Origin: an uncultured Lachnospiraceae bacterium
GTDB taxonomy: Bacteria; Bacillota; Clostridia; Lachnospirales; Lachnospiraceae
Assembly (NCBI GenBank): GCA_910587935.1
Contig: CAJUNP010000014.1
Coordinates: 5,581-69,580, forward strand
DNA: 64,000 nucleotides
Direction: 5' to 3'
A program made the position numbers and the translations under genes. This document shows positions 9,130 to 19,400 of the stretch, piece after piece; within the stretch, counting starts at the first letter, position 1; every line of letters begins with the position of its first letter. The notes beneath the pieces are model-generated. The model did not search any database. It had not been told where the DNA came from and saw nothing but the letters and a program-made list of their open reading frames with translations.

Positions 9130-9876
9130 ATGGAAGAGATCAGACTGAATAAATATCTGGCGGAATGTGGAATCTGTTCCAGGAGGGATGCGGACCGGCT
9201 GGTTATGGAAGGAAAAGTAACGGTAAACGGCAAGGCAGCCGTAAACGGACAGAAGGTTACCCCAAATGATGAGATCCGAGTGAATTCCAAGCCGGTAAAA
9301 AGAAATGATAAAAAGACGGTTTTGTGTTATTATAAACCTGTAGGCGTAACCTGTACAGAACGGGACGAACATGCCAAATATAAAATAACGGATGTTATAA
9401 AATATCCTGTCCGGATTACTTATGCGGGGAGACTGGATAAGGATTCGGAGGGACTTTTGATCCTTACGAATGACGGAGACCTGATCGACCGTATGATGCG
9501 GGGAGCCGGCCGCCATGAAAAGGAATATATCGTTAAGGTAAATAAAGAGATTACCGGGAATTTCCTGGAACGCATGAGCGCGGGTATTTATTTAAAGGAT
9601 TTGGATACTGCTACCAGAGAATGCAGGATAGAGAAAGAGGGAAAGTTTACCTTCCGGATTGTGCTGACTCAGGGCGTGAACCGGCAGATACGCAGGATGT
9701 GCCGGACGCTGGGCTATGAAGTACGGATGATAAAAAGAGTCAGGGTCGTGAATCTTACCCTGGATGGGTTAAAGCCGGGGCAGTACAGAGAAGTTAAAGG
9801 GGAAGCGTTGGAAACCTTATACCGGCTGACCGGTTTCGGACAGGGGAATCAGAAAGGTGAAAATCGGAATGAATGA
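9130..9876 (+). CDS. 23S rRNA pseudouridine synthase, RluF/RluB family
   Basis: A 248-residue enzyme that converts uridine to pseudouridine in rRNA. An N-terminal S4 RNA-binding domain (IRLNKYLAECGICSRRDAD, VTVNG) is followed by the RsuA/RluF catalytic domain, with the active-site aspartate in YAGRLDKDSEGLLILTNDG and the QGVNRQIRRM motif. The start at 9130 has GGAG six bases upstream; starts at 9085 and 9118 are less likely given the promoter. It overlaps the ligase start by eight bases. RluF-like specificity is my best guess from the sequence style. Confidence 0.85.
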   Translation: MEEIRLNKYLAECGICSRRDADRLVMEGKVTVNGKAAVNGQKVTPNDEIRVNSKPVKRNDKKTVLCYYKPVGVTCTERDEHAKYKITDVIKYPVRITYAGRLDKDSEGLLILTNDGDLIDRMMRGAGRHEKEYIVKVNKEITGNFLERMSAGIYLKDLDTATRECRIEKEGKFTFRIVLTQGVNRQIRRMCRTLGYEVRMIKRVRVVNLTLDGLKPGQYREVKGEALETLYRLTGFGQGNQKGENRNE

Positions 9877-11854
9877 ACAGGAAAAGCTTATACGTATCAG
9901 GGATCTGGTTGAAAAACTGAACGAGGCTTCCAGAGCATACTATGCGCAGGACCGTGAGATAATGAGTAATCATGAATATGACACTCTTTATGATGAACTG
10001 GTCTGCCTGGAAAAAGAAACAGGTGTTATTTTGTCTAACAGTCCTACTGTTAACGTAGGATATGAAGCTGTAGATGAACTTCCTAAGGAACGTCATGAAA
10101 GCGCTATGCTTTCTCTGGGAAAAACGAAAAGCAGGGAGGAACTTCAGGACTGGCTGCAGGATCAGTCCGCAGTTTTAAGCTGGAAGCTGGATGGTTTGAC
10201 CATTGTGCTGACATATCATGAAGGAAAACTTGCAAAAGCGGTAACCCGGGGAAACGGGGAAATCGGAGAAGTTATCACCAATAACGCCCGGACTTTCAAA
10301 AACCTTCCGCTGTCCATTGCCTTTAAGGGGCAGCTTGTACTCCGGGGAGAAGCCGTAATCGGATATGAGGATTTTGAGAGAATTAATCGGCAGATGCCGG
10401 AGACGGCGGAAAAATATAAAAACCCCAGAAATTTATGCAGCGGTTCGGTGCGTCAGCTGAATAATGAAATTACCGCAAAGAGAAATGTCCGTTTTTTTGC
10501 TTTTGCTCTGGTAAACGCGGAGGGTCTTGACTTTCACAATTCCAGATCGGCGCAGTTTGACTTTTTAAAAGAGCAGGGATTTGAGGTTGTAGAACACGAA
10601 CTGGTAAACCGGGATACAATACTTTCGGCAGTGGAAAGCTTTGAAGAGAAAATTGAGACGTATGACATTCCTTCGGACGGCCTGGTTGTAAGCTATGAGG
10701 ATCTTAAGTACAGCGCTTCTCTGGGAAGAACCGCCAAATTTCCGCGGGATTCCATTGCTTTTAAGTGGGCGGATGAACTGCGGGAGACTACGTTAAAAGA
10801 AATAGAATGGAGCGCCAGCAGAACCGGCCTGATTAATCCGGTGGCCATTTTTGAGCCGGTGGAGCTGGAGGGAACCACGGTAAGCCGGGCCAGCGTACAC
10901 AATATCAGTATTTTGCGTGGGCTGAAGCTGGGACTTGGAGACAGAATCACGGTTTATAAAGCGAATATGATTATTCCGCAGATACATGAGAATCTCACGG
11001 AAAGCGATTCGGTGGAGATTCCCGAAGCCTGTCCCGTCTGCGGCGGCAGAACGGAAATCAGGCAGGTGAACGACGTAAAGTCTCTATATTGTACCAATCC
11101 GGAGTGCGCGGCCAAAAAAATCAAGGCGTTTACTTTGTTTGTAAGCCGGGATGCGCTCAATATGGACGGCTTGTCGGAGGCCACCCTTGAAAAATTCCTT
11201 GACCGGGGATTTCTTCATGATTTTTCGGATTTGTTTCATTTGCAGAAATTTGAGGATGAGATTATACAGATGGAAGGTTTTGGAGAAAAATCCTTCCGGA
11301 ATCTTATAGACAGTATCGATGCGGCGCGGGATACAACGCTTCCGAGACTGATTTACGGACTGGGAATTGCCAATATCGGCGTGGCCAATGCCAGGATGCT
11401 CTGCCGGTATTTTGACTATGACCTGGAACGAATGCGCTGCGCAGGCGCAGAAGAACTGAGTGCGGTCGAAGGAGTGGGAGAGGTTATTGCCGCGGCTTTC
11501 CGGGATTTTTTTGCCGCGGAAAAAAATCAAAAGGTTCTGGAGAGACTTTTACCGGAACTGCGCCTTGAGAAACCGGAGACGGACGGGAACGCGGAAAGCT
11601 TATCGGGAATGAATTTTGTGATTACGGGAAGCCTTGTGCATTTTCCGAACCGGGAGACCTTAAAGGAAATAATTGAAGCGAAGGGCGGTAAAGTAACGGG
11701 CAGCGTGACAGGAAAAACCCGTTGTCTGATTAATAATGACGTTACCTCCATGTCTTCTAAGAATAAAAAGGCGAAGGAACTTCAGATTCCGATTATAACG
11801 GAAGAAGATTTTATGAAAGAGTATCTAACGGAAAAAAATGAAAGTGGAGATTAG
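9869..11854 (+). CDS. ligA: NAD-dependent DNA ligase LigA
   Basis: About 661 residues. It seals nicks during replication and repair using NAD. The adenylation domain has the catalytic lysine in SWKLDG and TRGNGEIGE. Next come the OB-fold, a four-cysteine zinc finger (CPVCGG with CTNPEC), helix-hairpin-helix repeats (EGFGEKS, VEGVGEVIA) and a C-terminal BRCT domain (GMNFVITGSL). The stretch before the active site (SAMLSLGKTKSREE) differs from the usual PMLSL form, so it is a somewhat divergent LigA. The ATG at 9869 follows AAAGGTG; a GTG at 9857 is possible. Confidence 0.92.
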   Translation: MNEQEKLIRIRDLVEKLNEASRAYYAQDREIMSNHEYDTLYDELVCLEKETGVILSNSPTVNVGYEAVDELPKERHESAMLSLGKTKSREELQDWLQDQSAVLSWKLDGLTIVLTYHEGKLAKAVTRGNGEIGEVITNNARTFKNLPLSIAFKGQLVLRGEAVIGYEDFERINRQMPETAEKYKNPRNLCSGSVRQLNNEITAKRNVRFFAFALVNAEGLDFHNSRSAQFDFLKEQGFEVVEHELVNRDTILSAVESFEEKIETYDIPSDGLVVSYEDLKYSASLGRTAKFPRDSIAFKWADELRETTLKEIEWSASRTGLINPVAIFEPVELEGTTVSRASVHNISILRGLKLGLGDRITVYKANMIIPQIHENLTESDSVEIPEACPVCGGRTEIRQVNDVKSLYCTNPECAAKKIKAFTLFVSRDALNMDGLSEATLEKFLDRGFLHDFSDLFHLQKFEDEIIQMEGFGEKSFRNLIDSIDAARDTTLPRLIYGLGIANIGVANARMLCRYFDYDLERMRCAGAEELSAVEGVGEVIAAAFRDFFAAEKNQKVLERLLPELRLEKPETDGNAESLSGMNFVITGSLVHFPNRETLKEIIEAKGGKVTGSVTGKTRCLINNDVTSMSSKNKKAKELQIPIITEEDFMKEYLTEKNESGD

Positions 11855-11858
11855 ACCT

Positions 11859-12764
11859 ATGCCAATTAAAACACAGCATGATTTACCCGCCAGGGAAATT
11901 CTGGAGAATGAAAATATTTTTGTGATGGATGAAAGCCGCGCCATTCACCAGGATGTAAGGCCGCTTCAGATCTGTATCCTGAATCTGATGCCGATTAAGC
12001 AGGACACGGAGCTGCAGCTTCTCAGGGCGCTTTCCAATACCCCTTTACAGGTGGACGTAACCTTTATGAAGATGAACAGCCACGTATCTTTAAATACGTC
12101 GGCTACGCATATTAACAAATTTTACGATACCTTTGACCGGCTTAAAGATAACAAGTACGACGGTATGATTATTACCGGCGCGCCCGTGGAACAGATTTCT
12201 TTTGAAGAAGTGGATTACTGGGAGGAGCTTTGCGAGATTATGGAGTGGACGAAAAGCCATGTGACCAGTACGCTTCATATCTGCTGGGGAGCGCAGGCAG
12301 GTCTGTATTATCATTACGGGCTGGATAAGGAAATGCTGCCCGAAAAACTTTTCGGCGTTTTTGCGCATAAAGTTGCCAACCGAAAGATTCCGCTGGTAAG
12401 AGGTTTTGACGATTATTTTATGGCGCCTCACTCCAGGCATACGAAAGTGTCCGCCGAATCCATACACAATTGCAAAGAACTTACGGTTCTGGCCGAATCG
12501 GAGACCGCGGGGGTTTTTCTTTGCATGGCAGGAGAGGGAAAGCATATTTTTGTCATGGGACATCCGGAGTACGACAGGGTAACGCTTCATAACGAGTACA
12601 TACGGGATCTGGAAAAAGGTCTCCCGATTCATGTGCCCGTTAATTATTATCCTGACGACGATCATACGAAGAGGCCGAACCTACAGTGGCGGGCCCATAG
12701 TAACGGGTTGTTTACGAACTGGCTCAATTATTATGTGTATCAGGTTACGCCGTATGAGTTGTAG
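11859..12764 (+). CDS. metAA: Homoserine O-acyltransferase MetA
   Basis: A 301-residue enzyme that acylates homoserine in the first committed step of methionine synthesis. It begins with the classic MPIK. It has LNLMPIKQDTELQLLRAL, TGAPVEQISFEEVDYW and the nucleophile C142 in HICWGAQAG, the same position as in the E. coli enzyme. The catalytic H and E follow in GHPEYDR. In Firmicutes this family usually uses acetyl-CoA, but the specificity residue was not checked here. The start at 11859 is preferred over 11838 because GGAG sits between them. No SAM or T-box leader was seen; it lies directly behind ligA. Confidence 0.93.
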   Translation: MPIKTQHDLPAREILENENIFVMDESRAIHQDVRPLQICILNLMPIKQDTELQLLRALSNTPLQVDVTFMKMNSHVSLNTSATHINKFYDTFDRLKDNKYDGMIITGAPVEQISFEEVDYWEELCEIMEWTKSHVTSTLHICWGAQAGLYYHYGLDKEMLPEKLFGVFAHKVANRKIPLVRGFDDYFMAPHSRHTKVSAESIHNCKELTVLAESETAGVFLCMAGEGKHIFVMGHPEYDRVTLHNEYIRDLEKGLPIHVPVNYYPDDDHTKRPNLQWRAHSNGLFTNWLNYYVYQVTPYEL

Positions 12765-12990
12765 CATATACCGCATAGTAACAGAAAACAAGAAGAGAGA
12801 CTTATTATTGCTGCCTCTGTCCGGATAAAACAGATGTTCAATTTCACTGTTTGTCAGAAACCGTGTTGCGTAAGCAGCGTGGCATATAGGAAGGATTTTG
12901 ATCAAGGAAAGATAGAAAAAGTATATTGTGAAAAAGCATTAGCATATGTAAAAGCATTTTTTTAATGAATGGGGATGAAATAATATAAAT
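12765..12990 (+). other. Intergenic stretch, no feature recognised
   Basis: 226 bases between metAA and the HD-domain gene. I see no convincing terminator, riboswitch or small gene; the short frames here have no ribosome site. Confidence 0.5.
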
Positions 12991-13590
12991 ATGGAATTAA
13001 ACAAACAAACCGCAGAACTGGCGCTGGAAAAAGCCTCCGAATCCAATCCCGGGGCATGGGTGGATCATTCCCGGTATGTAGCCGAGGCCTGTAAAAATAT
13101 CGCTTGGCACTGCAAACATTTATCTGCCGGGCAGGCATACATTTTCGGACTGCTTCATGATATCGGGCGCTATGCCGGAGTGAGTTCGGAAAAGCATCTG
13201 ATAGACGGATATCGTTACTGTATGGAGAGAGGATGGGAAAAAATGGCGCAGATCTGCATTTCCCATGCGTTTATGATACAGGATATTAATACTTCGATCG
13301 GTAAGTTTGATATGAACGATGAGGATTATCTGTTTATGAAAGAATTTGTCGAAAATGCTGTCTATGATGACTATGACCGTCTGGTACAGCTCTGTGACTC
13401 GCTGGCTCTTCCGACGGGATTCTGCCTTCTGGAAAAAAGGTTTGTGGACGTAACGCTCCGGTACGGTATCCACCCGGCGACAATCGGCAGATGGAAGAAA
13501 GTTCTGGAGATTAAAGAAATATTTGAAAAGGAAATTGGCCGTTCTGTTTATTCGCTGCTTCCGGGCGTTGTGGAAAACAGCTTCCGTTAG
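12991..13590 (+). CDS. HD-domain hydrolase
   Basis: A 199-residue cytoplasmic protein of the HD phosphohydrolase superfamily. Metal ligands are visible as the H in WVDHSRYVA, the HD pair in GLLHDIGR and the H in CISHAFM. Many such proteins hydrolyse nucleotides or phosphate esters, but the substrate is unknown. The ribosome site is GGGGATG, 17-23 bases before the ATG, which is weak. It lies 52 bases upstream of the cytoplasmic GH3 gene and may be co-transcribed with it. Confidence 0.8.
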   Translation: MELNKQTAELALEKASESNPGAWVDHSRYVAEACKNIAWHCKHLSAGQAYIFGLLHDIGRYAGVSSEKHLIDGYRYCMERGWEKMAQICISHAFMIQDINTSIGKFDMNDEDYLFMKEFVENAVYDDYDRLVQLCDSLALPTGFCLLEKRFVDVTLRYGIHPATIGRWKKVLEIKEIFEKEIGRSVYSLLPGVVENSFR

Positions 13591-13642
13591 ACAGGCAAAA
13601 AAGAACGGCAATGGATATTTAAATAACTGGAGGATACAACAT

Positions 13643-16438
13643 ATGAATCATCAAATCGGCGTGCCCTTGGAGGGACTTGCGGAATTAGGGCGGATTGCGG
13701 CGGCCCAGGGGGCAGTATTATTAAAAAATGAAGGACAGGCGCTTCCTCTTAAAAAACAGGAAAAGGTATCCGTTTTCGGCAGGATACAACTGGATTATTA
13801 CCGCAGTGGAACCGGTTCGGGAGGCGCTGTCAATGTTGCTCATGCAACAAACCTTTTAGACAGCCTGCGGGAAGGAAAGCGGGTACAGGTAAACGAAAAG
13901 CTGGCCGGGATCTATGAGCGTTGGATTGCTGAACATCCTTTTGACAACGGAGGAGGCGGCTGGGCGGCTGAACCCTGGTGTCAGGAAGAAATGCCTCTTA
14001 CGCCGGCGATTGTAAGGGAATCGGCGGCTGAATCGGAGAAGGCTTTGATTGTTTTGGGAAGAACCGCCGGGGAAGATCAGGATAACAGCTGCAAGCCGGG
14101 GAGCTATCTGCTGACGGATCCGGAAAACGATATGATCGATCAGGTTGTACAGAATTTTTCTTCTGTGATCGTAGTGCTTAACGTTGCCAATATTATTGAT
14201 ACGAGCTGGCTGGAAAAGCCGGAGTGGAGCGACAAAATCAAAGGACTGATCTATGTATGGCAGGGCGGTATGGAAGGAGGCCGTGCGGCGGCCGACGTTT
14301 TAACGGGCATTGTGACGCCGTGTGGAAAGTTATCTTCCACCGTTGCTTACCGTATTTCCGATTATCCTTCGGACGCTAATCATGGAGACCCGGTTAAGAA
14401 TTATTATGAGGAAGATATCTACGTAGGATATCGTTATTTTGAAACCTTCTGCCCTCAAAAGGTACAGTTTCCCTTCGGATTCGGTCTTTCCTATACGGAC
14501 TTTGCCATCGGGGCCGCAGAGGGGGAAATAGGTGAGGATTCTCTTGTACTGGAAGCGGAAGTGGAAAATACGGGAAGTCAGTATAACGGAAGAGAAGTCG
14601 TGCAGGTATACCTGGAAGCGCCGCAGGGACGGCTGGGAAGACCGGCCAGAGAACTGGTCGGATTCGCCAAGACGGGAGTTCTGGAATGCGGCGGCAGACA
14701 GAAGGTACAAATCACGGTTCCCTGGGAGCGTATCGCAGCTTATGACGACAGTGGAATTACGGGACATAAGTCCTGCTATGTGCTGGAGCCGGGAGAGTAC
14801 CGTTTCCATTTGGGAAACAGCGTAAGAAATACGAAACCGGTAAGGATAGCGGGAAAAGAGTGCCTGCTGTTGGAAGAGACGAAAGTGCTTCGGGAGCTGG
14901 AAGAAGTCTGCGCACCGACAGAAACAATGCGCCGGATAAAACCCGGCGGAAAAAAAGAGGACGGCACTTTTGAGCTTACTTATGAGGAAGTTCCCCGGCA
15001 GACCGTTGATATGGAGAAACGGATTGAGCAGCGTCTGCCCGAGAACCTGGCCATAACCGGAAACAAAGGGATCACCCTGCAGGATGTGGCGGCAGGCAAA
15101 GCGTCCATGGAGGCGTTTATCGCACAGCTTACTAAAGAAGAACTGGCGGCAATTGTGCGGGGAGAAGGCATGTGCAGCATAAAGGTGACGCCGGGAACGG
15201 CGTCTGCCTTTGGGGGGATTACGGAAAGCCTGCTTGCTTATGGAATTCCGGCAGGCTGCTGTGCGGACGGTCCTTCCGGAATCCGCATGGATACGGGCGC
15301 GTATGCGACGCAGCTTCCCATCGGCACTCTGCTGGCGTGCACTTTTGACGTACCCATGGTTCGGATGCTGTTTACCTGGCAGGGAAAGGAACTGGTGCGT
15401 AATGAAGTGGATACGCTGTTAGGACCCGGAATCAACATTCAAAGACACCCTTTAAACGGAAGAAACTTTGAGTATTTTTCGGAAGATCCGCTTGTGACGG
15501 GCGCGTTTGCAGCCGCTATTACCGAGGGGATCGGCAGGAGCGGAGCAAAAGCTACAATTAAACATTATGCCTGCAATTCACAGGAAAGCCACCGATTTGT
15601 GATAAACGCGGTTGTGTCCGAACGGGCGCTGCGGCAGATTTATCTGAAAGGCTTTGAAACGGCGGTGCGGGAAGGAAAAGCGGCGTCCGTTATGACGGCT
15701 TATAATGCCATCAACGGCCACTGGTGCGCTTCCAATTATGATTTGAATACGACGATCTTAAGAAAAGAGTGGGGATTTACCGGGATCGTCATGACGGACT
15801 GGTGGGCAAGAATGAATGATGTGGTTTGCGGCGGTCCGGAGAGCAAAACCGATACAAGAGATATGATCCGTGCGCAGAACGATCTTTATATGGTAGTTCC
15901 CAACGATGGGGCGGAAGGAAACGTAAACAAAGATAACACGCTGGAATCCTTGGAAACGGGACGGCTTACCGTCGGAGAATTGCAGCGCAGCGCGGTTAAT
16001 ATCTGCCGGTTTCTGATGCGGGCTCCCGCGTTTTTGAGAAAACCGGAGTGGAAGCAGCGGCGGGGAGAAATAAAAAAATATGCAGCCAGAACAGAGGGCA
16101 GCGAGGATCGGCAGAGGGTTGGTATAACCGGAGTAAAAATTCATGTTTCTACGGAAGATACGGACAGGGTTTGCTTTGAAGTTCGGGAAGCCGGAACCTA
16201 TCAGGTGATTAACAGTATTATGTCAAAAGAAAGCAGCGTGGCTCAGATGGTTTGCAAGGCAGAATTGAACGGGACGCCCCTGGTTACCTTCCAGACCAAC
16301 GGCACCGGCGGACGTTTTATCCACCAGCAGCTTCTTCAGGTGGAACTGGAAAAAGGTTTTTATGAGCTGAAGCTGGAGTTTGTAAAACCGGGGATGGTGG
16401 TACAGAGTATGGATTTTGAAAAGGTATCGGCAAATTAA
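13643..16438 (+). CDS. Cytoplasmic GH3 beta-glucosidase with permuted domain order
   Basis: 931 residues, no signal peptide. Domain order is reversed relative to ordinary GH3 enzymes. The GH3 C-terminal-type domain comes first (about 10-290, QGAVLLKNEGQALPL). A fibronectin-III-like domain follows (about 350-430, REVVQVYLEAP). The catalytic barrel comes last (about 500-790), with CCADGPSGIR, the K640-H641 pair and the nucleophile D719 in VMTDWW. A further beta-rich tail of about 120 residues ends it. The start at 13643 has GGAGG 11 bases upstream; the frame could open earlier but would overlap the HD gene. It probably hydrolyses imported beta-glucosides. Confidence 0.92.
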   Translation: MNHQIGVPLEGLAELGRIAAAQGAVLLKNEGQALPLKKQEKVSVFGRIQLDYYRSGTGSGGAVNVAHATNLLDSLREGKRVQVNEKLAGIYERWIAEHPFDNGGGGWAAEPWCQEEMPLTPAIVRESAAESEKALIVLGRTAGEDQDNSCKPGSYLLTDPENDMIDQVVQNFSSVIVVLNVANIIDTSWLEKPEWSDKIKGLIYVWQGGMEGGRAAADVLTGIVTPCGKLSSTVAYRISDYPSDANHGDPVKNYYEEDIYVGYRYFETFCPQKVQFPFGFGLSYTDFAIGAAEGEIGEDSLVLEAEVENTGSQYNGREVVQVYLEAPQGRLGRPARELVGFAKTGVLECGGRQKVQITVPWERIAAYDDSGITGHKSCYVLEPGEYRFHLGNSVRNTKPVRIAGKECLLLEETKVLRELEEVCAPTETMRRIKPGGKKEDGTFELTYEEVPRQTVDMEKRIEQRLPENLAITGNKGITLQDVAAGKASMEAFIAQLTKEELAAIVRGEGMCSIKVTPGTASAFGGITESLLAYGIPAGCCADGPSGIRMDTGAYATQLPIGTLLACTFDVPMVRMLFTWQGKELVRNEVDTLLGPGINIQRHPLNGRNFEYFSEDPLVTGAFAAAITEGIGRSGAKATIKHYACNSQESHRFVINAVVSERALRQIYLKGFETAVREGKAASVMTAYNAINGHWCASNYDLNTTILRKEWGFTGIVMTDWWARMNDVVCGGPESKTDTRDMIRAQNDLYMVVPNDGAEGNVNKDNTLESLETGRLTVGELQRSAVNICRFLMRAPAFLRKPEWKQRRGEIKKYAARTEGSEDRQRVGITGVKIHVSTEDTDRVCFEVREAGTYQVINSIMSKESSVAQMVCKAELNGTPLVTFQTNGTGGRFIHQQLLQVELEKGFYELKLEFVKPGMVVQSMDFEKVSAN

Positions 16439-16440
16439 TA

Positions 16441-16487
16441 AAAGCAGGATTTATGACGCTCAAGATGTCATGAATCCTGCTTTTTTG
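16441..16487 (+). terminator. Bidirectional terminator between convergent genes
   Basis: A 17-bp stem (16441-16457 with 16467-16483, one wobble) with a 9-base loop, flanked by T residues on one side and A residues on the other. It can serve both the GH3 gene (+) and the activase gene (-). Confidence 0.9.
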
Positions 16488-16488
16488 T

Positions 16489-19400
16489 TTAGGACTGGTG
16501 AAGATTTTTCTGCGCCGTGGAAAGCATCAGCTTGATCCTGTTTAACTGGTTTACTTCGCTGGCTCCCGGATCATAGTCGATGGCGACAATATTGGAAAGC
16601 GGATAATGTCTGCGCAGTTCCTTGATAACGCCTTTGCCCACCACATGGTTGGGAAGGCAGCCGAAGGGCTGTGTGCAGACGATATTATTGACGCCGCTGT
16701 GAATCAGTTCTATCATTTCTCCCGTTAAAAACCAGCCTTCGCCGGTCTGGTTGCCGATGGAGACAATTTCCTTCGCGTTGTTAACGGTATCCGTAATATG
16801 GGCGGGCGGCGTGAAGTGCCTGCTTTTTTTCAGTTCGGAGGAAGCCGCGCCGCGCAGCCTTTCAATGCCCCAGATTCCAAGTCTGGCAAAGGCGGCGGAC
16901 TTTTTGCTCATGCCCAGATTTTCCGCTTTGTAAATCTGGTTGTAAAAGCAGTAGAGAAGAAAGTCGATCAGGTCGGGAACTACCGCTTCCGCACCTTCCG
17001 CCTCCAGCAGTTCCACAAGATGGTTGTTGCCGGCAGGGGAAAATTTTACAAGAATTTCGCCTACGATGCCTACGCGGGGTTTCCTTTCGTCCGTAATTTC
17101 TATTTGATCAAAATCTCTTACGATCTGTCGGCACATTTTATTAAATTTAAAGAAACTTAAGTGTCTGCCGGATACAAAATCCTGTACTTTTTCCACCCAT
17201 TTACGATGCAGGGTATCCACGCTTCCGGGTACTTTTTCATAAGGGCGCATCCGGTAAACGCAGCGCATAAACAGATCTCCGAATATGGCCGCATAACCTG
17301 CGCGGATACCCATCTGCGCATTGACTTGGAAGCCGGGATTGGTTTCAATTCCGCCAAGATTCAGGGAAATGACGGGAATCTGTTCCATATCCGCTTTTTT
17401 CAGGGCGCGGCGGATAAAACCGATATAGTTGGTCGCCCGGCATCCGCCTCCTGTCTGGGTAATGATAATGGCCGTTTTGTTTAAGTCGTATTTCCCTGAA
17501 AGCAGCGCCTGCATAATCTGGCCCACAACTAAAAGTGAAGGATAGCAGGCGTCGTTATTTACGTATTTTAATCCCACGTCCACGGAGTGCTTATTGTCGT
17601 TATCGAGAACCACAAAATTATAACCGCAGGCATTAAACGCAGGTTCTAAAAGCTCAAAATGAATGGGAGACATCTGCGGACAGATAATGGTATAACTTTT
17701 TCGCATTTCCTCCGTAAATTTGACCTTTTCAATGGCGGAGGAACGAATCGTGCGCCGCTGGCCTTTCTGTTCTCTGACCCGCAGGGCGGAAAGCAGAGAG
17801 CGGATTCGGATTCTTGCGGCTCCAAGATTGTTCACTTCATCAATTTTCAGACAAGTGTAAATCTTATCAGAGCCGGATAGGATATCGTTTACCTGATCCG
17901 TAGTTACGGCGTCCAGGCCGCACCCGAAGGAATTCAGCTGGATTAAATCCAGATCTTCCCGTGTTTTGACAAAGCTTGCCGCGGCGTAAAGCCTGGAATG
18001 GTACATCCATTGGTCGGATACGATCAATGGGCGTTCCGGTTTGGCCAGGTGGGAGACACTGTCTTCCGTCAGCACGGCGATATCGTAGGAAGTAATCAGC
18101 TCCGGAATACCGTGATTGATCTCCGGGTCGATATGATAGGGACGCCCGGCGAGGACAATGCCGCGTTTATGATTTTCCTCCATATATTTCAGGACTTTTT
18201 CTCCCTGAAGCTGAATGTCTTGCCGTGAGGCGGCAAGCTCCGCCCACGCTTTTTTAACGGCGGCGGTAATTTCGGCGGCGGGCAGTTCCTTAAATTCCTT
18301 AATCAGGGCGTGGGTAATTGTGTCTACGTCCCTAAAGGACATAAAAGGATTGCAAAACCGGATTTCTCCCCGTCCGATTTCTTCTACGTTGTTTTTAATA
18401 TTTTCCGAATAAGACGTAACGATAGGGCAGTTATAGTGATTGTTGGCGTCCTCAAATTCGTTTCGCTCATAAAACAGAGCAGGATAAAAAATGAAATCAA
18501 CCTTTTCATGAATCAGCCAGCTGATGTGCCCGTGGGCCAGCTTGGCGGGATAACATTCGGATTCGCTGGGAATGGATTCAATGCCCAGTTCATAAATTTT
18601 ATGGTTGGAACTGGGAGAAAGAATAACCCGGTATTGAAGCTCCGTAAAAAAGGTATACCAGAACGGATAATTTTCGTACATATTTAAGACTCTCGGAATT
18701 CCTACGGAGCCCCGTTTTGCCTGGTCGGCAGGAAGCGGTTCATAGGAAAAAAGCCTTTTTAATTTGTATTCAAAGAGATTGGGAACGTGGTTTTCGTTTT
18801 TTGTTTTGCCAAGGCCCCGTTCGCATCGGTTGCCGGAAATATACTGGCGTCCGCCGGAAAAGCGGTTGATGGTAAGACGGCAGTTGTTGGTACAGCCCCT
18901 GCATTTTGCCATACTGGTGTCGAACTGCAGATGGTTGATCTGATCGATGGTAAGCATCGTAGTCCTGTAATCTTTTGTATAACGCTCCCTGGCAATCAAC
19001 GCCGCGCCGAAAGCCCCCATGATTCCGGCGATATCCGGGCGGATGGCTTTGCAGTCCGCAATTTTTTCAAAGCTTCTGAGTACGGCGTTGTTATAGAAAG
19101 TGCCGCCCTGTACCACAATGTTTTTACCAAGTTCGGAAGCGTCGGAAACCTTGATCACCTTAAACAACGCGTTTTTAATGACGGAATAGGCGAGTCCTGC
19201 GGAAATATCGGCTACGGAAGCGCCTTCCTTCTGCGCCTGCTTTACCTTGGAATTCATAAATACCGTACAGCGTGTGCCAAGATCAATGGGATGGGGAGCA
19301 AAAAGCGCCGCGTCCGCAAAATCCTGTACGTCGTAATTTAAAGATTTGGCAAAAGTTTCGATAAAAGAACCGCAGCCGGAAGAACAGGCTTCATTCAGCT

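Noticed and set aside
12090..12665. A 191-residue minus-strand frame in metAA
   Set aside because: It is antisense to a full-length metAA with catalytic residues in place; composition is shadow-like (H, R, F rich).
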